Shown here piece after piece: positions 43,824-50,364 of a DNA stretch of 64,000 nucleotides (position 1 is its first letter; the number at the start of each line of letters is the position of its first letter). The stretch covers positions 558,001 through 622,000 of the forward strand of contig NZ_CP122458.1 of assembly GCF_032598905.1 (NCBI RefSeq), in the 5' to 3' direction. The DNA comes from Streptomyces sp. 11x1. GTDB lineage: Bacteria > Actinomycetota > Actinomycetes > Streptomycetales > Streptomycetaceae. The notes beneath the pieces are model-generated. The model saw only the letters and a list, made by a program, of their open reading frames with translations. It was not told the DNA's origin and made no database searches. The position numbers and the translations under genes are program-made.

Positions 43824-43907
43824 CGCTTCACTCCTCGGTTCCGCACTCACGCCGCCCTGTCCACCACGAACAGTATGGGCCTCGACCCGATGATCCTCGT
43901 CGTACCG

Positions 43908-43935
43908 GGGCCGGACGGCCAGGGCCTGTCGGCCC
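43908..43935. promoter_or_regulatory. Two abutting putative OsdR-type operators in the osdR promoter
   Basis: GGGCCGGACGGCCA (43908-43921) and GGGCCTGTCGGCCC (43922-43935) are directly adjacent and start 85 bp upstream of ATG 43823, consistent with autoregulation. The rest of the 298-bp gap holds a terminator for the next gene and no further gene. Confidence 0.65.
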
Positions 43936-44068
43936 TGTTTCAGGGCGGATCACCTGCTCATCGGCCCCAGGCCGGCGGACCCGTGCGGCGCCGCCCTTCA
44001 CTCCGTACGCCACCGCTCCCACAGCGGTGGCGCTCGGCCCCGGAGGCATTCCTCATGGCCCGTCACGA

Positions 44069-44088
44069 CCGTGGCCCCGAGGCCACGG
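44069..44088 (-). terminator. Hairpin terminator after the PNPOx-like gene
   Basis: CCGTGGCC (44069-44076) and GGCCACGG (44081-44088) pair perfectly with a four-base loop, 34 bp past the leftward stop at 44122. Confidence 0.7.
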
Positions 44089-44121
44089 TTCAGGCCTGGG
44101 GTGGGGCCGTGGGGCTGGAGG

Positions 44122-44562
44122 TCAGTTCGTCAGATCCACCCCGTACATCGTCCGGCCGCCGACGAGTTCGCGGCCGGTGACCAGTTCCGCCTGGATCCGG
44201 ACGAAGACGTCCCGCGGCGCGGCGACCCACGAGCGCGGGCCGGTGTGGGCCAGTCTCGCGCGCTCGGCCGGATCGGTCACGATCGATGCCCTCCCGGTGA
44301 CGACGACGCTCCAGCCCGAGTGGGCGACCGTGTCGACCTCGTCGGCCTCGAAGGCGACGACGACTCCGTCCACGGCGCGGGCGAGTTCCGACGCGGCCGA
44401 CGTACGCAGCAGCACCGAACCTTCCGCGTCCAGACAGAAGTTGACCGGCAGAACGGCCGGCAGCGCCTGGCGGGTGTGGACGATACGGCCGAGGGGCACC
44501 TTCGCCAGCAACCGCAGGCACTCCTGCCTGTCCAGTTCGCGGAATCCGTCGTTGGCGTACAT
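44122..44562 (-). CDS. Pyridoxamine 5'-phosphate oxidase-like protein (paralogue)
   Basis: 146 residues from ATG 44562 (AGGAGA upstream). Same split-barrel core as the 10906 protein: RELDRQECLRLLAKVPLGRIVHTRQALPAVLPVNFCLDAEGSVLLRTSAASELARAVDGVVVAFEADEVDTVAHSGWSVVVTGRASIV. Such small proteins bind FMN or F420; DosR-regulated relatives exist in M. tuberculosis. It is upstream of osdR on the same strand but separated by a terminator and the osdR operators. Confidence 0.88.
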   Translation of the reverse strand: MYANDGFRELDRQECLRLLAKVPLGRIVHTRQALPAVLPVNFCLDAEGSVLLRTSAASELARAVDGVVVAFEADEVDTVAHSGWSVVVTGRASIVTDPAERARLAHTGPRSWVAAPRDVFVRIQAELVTGRELVGGRTMYGVDLTN

Positions 44563-44648
44563 CGGCCCATCCGTCTCCTGCTTCGCGCACGATCCACCCG
44601 GACATCGGGTGTGCGCTCCATCGTCCGTCCGGTGCGTGCCCGGGTTGA

Positions 44649-44662
44649 GGGCCATCGGTCCC
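44649..44662. promoter_or_regulatory. Putative OsdR-type operator upstream of the PNPOx-like gene
   Basis: GGGCCATCGGTCCC, 87 bp upstream of ATG 44562, with an additional CGGCCC half-site about 20 bp further on. Confidence 0.6.
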
Positions 44663-44736
44663 TGCCGGGCCGGAGAGCGGCCCCTCCCACGGAGGTCCAC
44701 CCGGCCCGGTTCCGCCGGACACGTTCCGAAGGCCGA

Positions 44737-45804
44737 TCAGGCCGGAACCACGACGACGTCGTGCCGGGGCCCGCCGAGTACGACCTTGAGCGCCCCGGTG
44801 TCGGCCGCGCGGGAGAAGACGTCGTACGCCTCCTCCATGTCGTCCAGCGGGAAGGTGTGCGTGACCAGGGACGAGGTGGGCAGCCGGCCGGCGGCCGCCA
44901 TCCGCAGCAGGGTGGGGGTGGAGTGGGTGTCCACCAGGCCCGTGGTGATGGTGACGTTCTTGATCCACAGGTCTTCGAGGTGCAGCGTGGCCGGTTTGCC
45001 GTGCACGCCGACGTTGGCCACGTGTCCGCCGGGACGCACCATACGGGTGCAGAGCTCGAAGCTCTCCGGTACGCCGACGGCCTCGATCACGACGTCCGCG
45101 CCGAGCCCGTCGGTGAGGTCGGCGACCAGTTGGTCCGGAGCCTCCCTGGGGTCGGCCACGGCGTCCGCCCCGAGCCGCCTCGCGGCCTCCAGGCGCGCGG
45201 GGGCCAGGTCCACGGCGACGATCCGCTCGGGCGAGAACAGCCGCGCGGTGGCGATCGCCGCGAGACCGATGGGGCCGGCGCCGACGACGGCGACGGTGTC
45301 GCCGGGGCGGACGCGCCCGTTGACCACGCCCACCTCGTAGGAGGTGGGGAAGATGTCCGCCAGCAGCACGGCGTCCTCGGCGGGCAGGGTGCTGGGCAGC
45401 GCGTGGACGGACAGGTCGGCGTAGGGGACGCGGACGTACTCGGCCTGGGTCCCGTCGATCAGGTGGCCGAGGATCCAGCCTCCCCCGCCCAGGCACTGGC
45501 CGTACGCTCCCTCCCGGCAGTAGCGGCACCGGCCGCAGGCGGTGATGCAGGAGACGAGCACCCGGTCGCCGGGCCGCACGGTCCGTACGTCGCTGCCGAC
45601 CTCGACGATCTCCCCGACGGCCTCGTGCCCCAGGACCGTGCCGGGTCGGACCTCGGGCACGTCGCCCTTGAGGATGTGCAGGTCCGTCCCGCAGATCGTG
45701 ACGGTGTCGACCCGGACGATCGCGTCGGTGGGGTCCTTGATCCCCGGGTCGGGCACTTCCTGCCACGACGACTGTCCGGGGCCGTGGAAGACCAAGCCCT
45801 TCAT
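44737..45804 (-). CDS. Zinc-dependent medium-chain dehydrogenase
   Basis: 355 residues. Catalytic zinc C38 and H60/E61 (TICGTDLHILKGDVP; GHEAVGEI), structural zinc C90, C93, C96, C104, NAD motif VAVVGAGPIGLAAIATA. The sequence, including ILGHLIDGTQAEYVRVPYADLSVHALP, is of the class III-like/threonine-dehydrogenase-like group often annotated as alcohol or formaldehyde dehydrogenase. It differs from the two AdhP-type enzymes in the window. Regulon palindromes lie from 138 bp upstream. Confidence 0.9.
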   Translation of the reverse strand: MKGLVFHGPGQSSWQEVPDPGIKDPTDAIVRVDTVTICGTDLHILKGDVPEVRPGTVLGHEAVGEIVEVGSDVRTVRPGDRVLVSCITACGRCRYCREGAYGQCLGGGGWILGHLIDGTQAEYVRVPYADLSVHALPSTLPAEDAVLLADIFPTSYEVGVVNGRVRPGDTVAVVGAGPIGLAAIATARLFSPERIVAVDLAPARLEAARRLGADAVADPREAPDQLVADLTDGLGADVVIEAVGVPESFELCTRMVRPGGHVANVGVHGKPATLHLEDLWIKNVTITTGLVDTHSTPTLLRMAAAGRLPTSSLVTHTFPLDDMEEAYDVFSRAADTGALKVVLGGPRHDVVVVPA

Positions 45805-45941
45805 GACGATCCCTGCCTTTCTCTGTCTCCCCCGGGTCCGCGGACCGGTCGTTCACCCATGGACCGCTGCGCCCGGACACAGGTGCGGGTGCCGGGATTG
45901 CCCCGCAGATCCAGCTTGGCCCTCCAGGCCGGACCTCGCAT

Positions 45942-46029
45942 GGGCCGGTCGGCCCCCTCGGTCGCCGGGCCCCGACCGGACCAGGGCTGAAGGTCCCTTC
46001 CGCGCGGCGGACTTGGTCCCGATCGGCCC
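45942..46029. promoter_or_regulatory. Cluster of putative OsdR-type operators (dehydrogenase / membrane protein)
   Basis: GGGCCGGTCGGCCC (45942-45955, perfect halves), an imperfect GGGCTGAAGGTCCC (45984-45997, 42 bp on) and GTCCCGATCGGCCC (46016-46029). The last ends 85 bp before the rightward ATG 46115; the first is 138 bp from the leftward dehydrogenase start. The remainder of this 310-bp gap has no visible gene. Confidence 0.6.
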
Positions 46030-46114
46030 GGGGTCGGCGCCTGCTCGGCCCATGTTCCGGCCGTTCCCCGGCTGTCACCTTCCTGAGGAGACGGCTACGA
46101 GGAGGCTGGGACCG

Positions 46115-46705
46115 ATGAACGGCGGCAGGCACCCGAGGAAGACCAGCAGGGCACTGTGGCGGTGGCGGCGGAACCCGCTGCGACGACGCGACGACGCGAC
46201 GGAGGCGTGGATCGTGCTGGCCGTGTGGATCGCCGTCGTGGTCGGCGGCACGATCACCGGAGTTCTGACGGCCCGCTCCGCCGAGGGGGTCTTCACCGCA
46301 CAGCGCGCCGACCGTCGTCCCGTTTCGGCCGTGCTCGTCTCCGACGTCCCGCGGACGGCCACGGGTGTGGGCGGCACGTACGACAGGACCTCGGCGAAGG
46401 TGCGCTGGACCAGCCCCGAAGGCGCCATCCGTGAGGGTTCGACCCTGGTGGAGACCGGGCAGCGGGCCGGGACCGAGGTGAAGGTCTGGACCGACGGTCG
46501 GGGTGGACTGAGCACGGAGCCGCCCACGCCGGCCGAGGCGGCCGTGGAGGCGGGTGTCCTGGGCGTCGCCGCCGGGCTCGCCCTGAGTGGTCTGGTGTTC
46601 GGTATCGGCGGCGCCGGACGCTGGTGGCTCGACCGGCGTCGGGTCGCGCTGTGGGGGACCGAGTGGGCCCGGATCGGCCCGCTGTGGAGCCAGAAGACGG
46701 GCTGA
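46115..46705 (+). CDS. Rv1733c-like two-helix membrane protein
   Basis: 196 residues; GAGGAGG precedes ATG 46115. A basic N-terminus (RALWRWRRNPLRRRDDATE), helix 1 at about 32-53 (WIVLAVWIAVVVGGTITGVLTA), an extracytoplasmic domain of about 90 residues (VSAVLVSDVPRTATG to GTEVKVWTDGRGGLSTEPPT) and helix 2 at about 143-165. The RRNPLxRxxD entry and domain order match the actinobacterial Rv1733c family, another DosR-regulon member of unknown function. It stands alone, followed by a convergent gene. Confidence 0.85.
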   Translation: MNGGRHPRKTSRALWRWRRNPLRRRDDATEAWIVLAVWIAVVVGGTITGVLTARSAEGVFTAQRADRRPVSAVLVSDVPRTATGVGGTYDRTSAKVRWTSPEGAIREGSTLVETGQRAGTEVKVWTDGRGGLSTEPPTPAEAAVEAGVLGVAAGLALSGLVFGIGGAGRWWLDRRRVALWGTEWARIGPLWSQKTG

Positions 46706-46770
46706 CCGGGCGGGAGCCGAGCCCGGAACCCGCGCGGCGCGTCCCGTGCGATGTGGGTCCCGGCGGCTCC

Positions 46771-47529
46771 TCACCGCCGAGGTCCGCCGCCGAGGAGTTC
46801 ACCGAGGTCACCGACGACCAGGTCGGCACCGTGCCGCAGCAGGCGCTCTCCGGTGTCGGGGCCCTGGGCACGGTCCACTCCGACGACCAGGAGGAAGCCG
46901 CCGCGCCGTCCCGCCTCGACTCCCGCCAGGGCGTCCTCGACGACGGCCGCACGGTCCGGGGGGACACCCAGTCGGCGAGCCGCCTCCAGGAACAGGTCGG
47001 GGCACGGCTTGCCGGCGAGACCCAGCCGGGCCGCCTCTCCCCCGTCGACCAGGGCGTCGAAGAGCTCCACCACCCCCGCCCCGGTCAGCAGCTCACGGGC
47101 GTGCCGGGAGGCCGACACCGCCGCCACGGGGACGCGTGCCGCCCGAAGGGCACGGACCAGCCGTACCGTCCCCGGGTAGGCATCGACGCCCTGCTCGCTC
47201 AACCGCCGGGTGAACAGCCGTTCCTTGTCCGCCGCCACGTCACGCACCGTCCGCTCGGACGGCTCGATGCCACGCGACGCGAGGAAGGCCGCGGCCCCGT
47301 CGAGCCGGGACCTGCCGTCCACGAAGCGCAGATAGTCGTCGCGGACGTCGAAGGGGCGCCCCTGCCGCGGGGCTCCGGGCGGGTGCGCACGCAGGAAGGC
47401 GTCGAAGGCGGTCTTCCAGGCCGCGGCGTGCAGCCGTGCCGAGTCGGTGATCACTCCGTCGGTGTCGAACACGACCGCCCGGACTGGCCCCAGCACCGGA
47501 GCGAGCGGTTCCCGGGCTATGCCGGCCAT
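46771..47529 (-). CDS. HAD hydrolase, beta-phosphoglucomutase-like
   Basis: 252 residues from ATG 47529 (GGAGG upstream). HAD motif I FDTDGVITDSARLHAAAWKTAFDAFL (nucleophile D22, acid/base D24), motif II AAVSASRHARELL, motif III GKPCPDLFLEAARRLG and motif IV AVVEDALAGVEAGRRGGF. The long helical cap after motif I and the DTDGVITDSA version are those of actinobacterial beta-phosphoglucomutases that work with GH65 phosphorylases. The GH65 gene of this window is at 6343-8718, so the pair could convert a disaccharide to glucose 6-phosphate. It is downstream of a CBS-BON gene on the same strand. Confidence 0.88.
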   Translation of the reverse strand: MAGIAREPLAPVLGPVRAVVFDTDGVITDSARLHAAAWKTAFDAFLRAHPPGAPRQGRPFDVRDDYLRFVDGRSRLDGAAAFLASRGIEPSERTVRDVAADKERLFTRRLSEQGVDAYPGTVRLVRALRAARVPVAAVSASRHARELLTGAGVVELFDALVDGGEAARLGLAGKPCPDLFLEAARRLGVPPDRAAVVEDALAGVEAGRRGGFLLVVGVDRAQGPDTGERLLRHGADLVVGDLGELLGGGPRR

Positions 47530-47618
47530 GCGGCCTCCTTCACGGTGGGGCGTTCATTTCGCTGCCGGGGCGCCGCTACACGACGTGCCGCGCTGCCGCA
47601 CGGTCCCCCTGCCCCGCT

Positions 47619-48335
47619 TCACGAGCCGACGCGCTGGTCGAGGTCCGGGCGGGTGACTGGACCGGTGAGCCCGCAGTCGACGTCCACGACTCCCTCGACG
47701 GCGCGTGCGAGACGAGTGGCCAGCGGGACGAGGGCGGCGTGCCGGACCCGGCCCCTGAGGATCACGACGCCCTTGCGCACATGCACCCGAACCGGTTCGT
47801 CGGCGTCCGGGGTGAGCCTCGGCAGAACTTCGCGCCGGATCTCGTCGGCGATGTCGGCATCGTCGCGCAGGAACACCTTCAGCAGATCGGAGCGGCTGAC
47901 CACACCGCACAGCCGACCGTGGGCATCGACCACGGGAAGCCGCTTGACCCGGTGCCGAGCCATCAGCCGGGCGGCTTGGGCCAAGGTCGTGTCCGCGTGG
48001 ACGGTGACCGCCGGCGCGGTCATGAGTTCCCCCGCTTCCACCGCGGCCGCCTTGGAGAGGTCCGACAGACGCCGGAGCGGCGGATACGGGGGCCTGGCCC
48101 TGGGGGTGTGTCCGGCCCTGGGCAGGTCCGGGTCACCGTCACGCAGTGCTTCCTTGTGCAGCAGGTCGGCCTCGGAGAGGACGCCCACGACATGCCCTTC
48201 GTCGTCCACGACGGGGACCGCGCTGACGTGCCACTGCCGCATGGCCCGCACGACGTCCTTGAATGCCGCCCGATGACGCACGGCCCCCACGGTGCGGGTC
48301 ATCACATCGCTCACGAGATGGGGTGTACCGGCCAT
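47619..48335 (-). CDS. CBS-pair and BON domain protein (paralogue)
   Basis: 238 residues from ATG 48335 (GGAGGT upstream). CBS1 about 8-65 (VSDVMTRTVGAVRHRAAFKDVVRAMRQWHVSAVPVVDDEGHVVGVLSEADLL), CBS2 about 102-160 (LMTAPAVTVHADTTLAQAARLMARHRVKRLPVVD), BON about 170-230 (VHVRKGVVILRGRVRHAALVPLATRLARAVEGVVDV). Same architecture as the protein at 10047-10754; the linker between CBS1 and CBS2 is longer. An energy-sensing adaptor role is likely but unproven. Confidence 0.9.
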   Translation of the reverse strand: MAGTPHLVSDVMTRTVGAVRHRAAFKDVVRAMRQWHVSAVPVVDDEGHVVGVLSEADLLHKEALRDGDPDLPRAGHTPRARPPYPPLRRLSDLSKAAAVEAGELMTAPAVTVHADTTLAQAARLMARHRVKRLPVVDAHGRLCGVVSRSDLLKVFLRDDADIADEIRREVLPRLTPDADEPVRVHVRKGVVILRGRVRHAALVPLATRLARAVEGVVDVDCGLTGPVTRPDLDQRVGS

Positions 48336-48407
48336 GACGACCTCCAGGGCGCGCGGGTGACGCAGCGCTACACCTTCAGCGTCGGGCTCCGGGCCTGTCC
48401 TGGCACG

Positions 48408-48421
48408 GGGCCGAGCGGCCC
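48408..48421. promoter_or_regulatory. Putative OsdR-type operator upstream of the second CBS-BON gene
   Basis: GGGCCGAGCGGCCC, perfect halves, 73 bp upstream of ATG 48335. It lies just past the 3' end of the second kinase gene. Confidence 0.65.
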
Positions 48422-48442
48422 CTTCGCCGCGCCGGACGTCCC

Positions 48443-50161
48443 CTACGACCGCGCCACCGGCACCCGCCACACCAGCGCGGTGCCGCCTTCCTCGGGGCAC
48501 TGCCACTCCATCCGGCCGCCGAGTTGCCCGGCCCGTTCGGCCATGTTGCGCAGGCCGCTGCGGCTGCCGTCCGGCGGTATGCCGACCCCGTCGTCCCGGA
48601 CCGTCAGCACCAGCTCCCGCCCGTCGGTCGTCACCACGATCTCGGCGCGGTCCGCGCGGGCGTGGCGGGCGATGTTGGTCAACGCCTCGGACAGCACGGC
48701 GACCAGGTGGTCGGCGGTCTCCTTCGGTACGTCGGTGTCGATGAGCCCCTCCATCCGGATGCTCGGCACGAATCCCAGGGTCGGCGCCGACTCCGCGGCG
48801 ACCCGCACCACGCGGGTCCGCAGGCCGACGTCGGCCGCGCCGTCCCGCGTGCGCAGCCCGAAGATGGTCGATCTGATGATCTTGATGGTCTCGTCGAGGT
48901 CGTCGACGGCCCGCAGCACGCGCTCGGAGGCCTCCGGGTGCTCGATGAGGCGGCCCGCGCTCTGCAGGGTCATGCCGGTGGCGAAGAGACGCTGGATGGC
49001 GAGGTCGTGCAGGTCCCGGGCGATCCGGTCGCGGTCCTTGAGGACCGCGACCTCCTCGACGTCCCGTCGGCGTTCGGCCAGTTCCATGGCGATGGCCGCC
49101 TGAGCGGCGAAGACGCGCAGCGGCTCGGTCTCCTTCGCGGTGAAGGGCGACTGTCCAGCCTCCCGGACCAGGAGGACGACGCCACGGATGCCTTCGTCGC
49201 GGGTGCCGACGGGGACGGCCACGGCCGGGCCGAGATCGTCGAAGCGTGGCGGTCCGGCCCACACCCGCTCGTCGTGGGTGACGTCCTCGCTGGTGACCGC
49301 GGTCGCGGCGGCGAAGGCCTCGCCGATCAGGGTGCCCTCGACGGGCAGGACCAGCCCGCTCAGCGTCCGCGCCTCCTCTCCGATGGCCAGATCCACCGTG
49401 AGCGAGTCGGTGCCCGCCATCGGCACCGCGACGACCGTGAGAGCGGCGCCGGTGATCTCGCTGGCCCGCTCGGCGATCAGCCTGAGCACCAGGGCCTGCT
49501 CCGCTCCCGACATCAGGCTGTGGGTGATCTCGGCGTTGGCACGCAGCCACCGCTCCCGCAACCGCGACTCCTCGTACAACCGCGCGTTGTCGATCGCCAC
49601 ACCCGCCGCCACCGCCAACGTCGACAGCACCGACTCGTCCTCCTCGTCGAACCGCGCCCCACCCCGCTTCTCCGTCAGATACAAATTCCCGAACACCTGC
49701 TCACGCACCCGGATCGGCACACCCAGAAACGAATTCATCGGCGGATGATTCGGCGGAAAACCGTACGACGCCGGATGCTCCGACAACCTCGCCAGACGCA
49801 ACGGCTCCGGATGACTGATCAACTCCCCCAGAATCCCGTGCCCCTCCGGAAACGGACCGATCAACGCAATCCGCTCCTCACTCACCCCCACCGTATGGAA
49901 CGCCGACAACCGCTTCCCGTCCGGCCCGATCACACCCAACGCCGCATACTCCGCGTCCACCAACACCGCAGCCGCCTCCACGATGCCCCGCAACGCCTGC
50001 TCCAACTCCAGCTCACGCCCGACCGACAGCACCGCCTCCAACAGACTGTGCACCCGATCCCGCGTCCCCCGCGCCGCATCCAGACGCGCCTGCAACTCCC
50101 CCAGCAGCTCATCCAGCCTCAGCTGCGGCAGCCTCACACGGGCTTCATCGGAGCTTGCCAC
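48443..50161 (-). CDS. GAF-GAF histidine kinase, second OsdK-like paralogue
   Basis: 572 residues from GTG 50161 (GGAGGA 5 bases upstream). GAF1 is DNA-identical to that of the kinase at 41186-42931, so both should sense the same signal. GAF2, the dimerisation helix (phospho-acceptor H385 in RDLHDLAIQRLFATGMTLQSAGRLIEHPEASERVLRAVDDLDETIKIIRSTIFGLR) and the HATPase domain (ALTNIARHARADRAEI, RDDGVGIPPDGSRSGLRNMAERAGQLGG) are similar but diverged. No adjacent response regulator: it probably signals through the regulator at 43.1 kb. Divergent from the PPDK gene, sharing one operator. Confidence 0.9.
   Translation of the reverse strand: MASSDEARVRLPQLRLDELLGELQARLDAARGTRDRVHSLLEAVLSVGRELELEQALRGIVEAAAVLVDAEYAALGVIGPDGKRLSAFHTVGVSEERIALIGPFPEGHGILGELISHPEPLRLARLSEHPASYGFPPNHPPMNSFLGVPIRVREQVFGNLYLTEKRGGARFDEEDESVLSTLAVAAGVAIDNARLYEESRLRERWLRANAEITHSLMSGAEQALVLRLIAERASEITGAALTVVAVPMAGTDSLTVDLAIGEEARTLSGLVLPVEGTLIGEAFAAATAVTSEDVTHDERVWAGPPRFDDLGPAVAVPVGTRDEGIRGVVLLVREAGQSPFTAKETEPLRVFAAQAAIAMELAERRRDVEEVAVLKDRDRIARDLHDLAIQRLFATGMTLQSAGRLIEHPEASERVLRAVDDLDETIKIIRSTIFGLRTRDGAADVGLRTRVVRVAAESAPTLGFVPSIRMEGLIDTDVPKETADHLVAVLSEALTNIARHARADRAEIVVTTDGRELVLTVRDDGVGIPPDGSRSGLRNMAERAGQLGGRMEWQCPEEGGTALVWRVPVARS
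49506..50151 (-). repeat. 646-bp identical sensor-domain repeat, copy 2
   Basis: Identical base for base to 42267-42912 by direct reading; it encodes residues about 4-218 of the second kinase. Identity stops abruptly at both ends. Confidence 0.95.
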
Positions 50162-50255
50162 CGTGCTCCTCCGTCCTCGGTTCCAGCGAGGGGGCACCGA
50201 CCCTTCCGGTCACGAGCCACGGTAGTCCGCGCGGCCGGGGTCGAACAGCGGACCA

Positions 50256-50269
50256 GGGCCCATCGGCCC
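50256..50269. promoter_or_regulatory. Putative OsdR-type operator between the second kinase and PPDK
   Basis: GGGCCCATCGGCCC is 95 bp upstream of the leftward kinase start (50161) and ends 95 bp before the rightward PPDK start (50365), so it could serve both. Confidence 0.6.
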
Positions 50270-50364
50270 GCCGCGGGGGACGGACAGCACCTGCCGGGCG
50301 GAGCGCCGGCCGTCCGACGCTGGAGCTGAGGCGAGTCCGCAGCCAACCGGAGGAGACCGGCGTC

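Noticed and set aside
42267..50151. The duplicated 646-bp block as an insertion sequence
   Set aside because: It lies in frame inside two kinase genes, encodes a GAF domain, has no terminal inverted repeats, target duplications or transposase.
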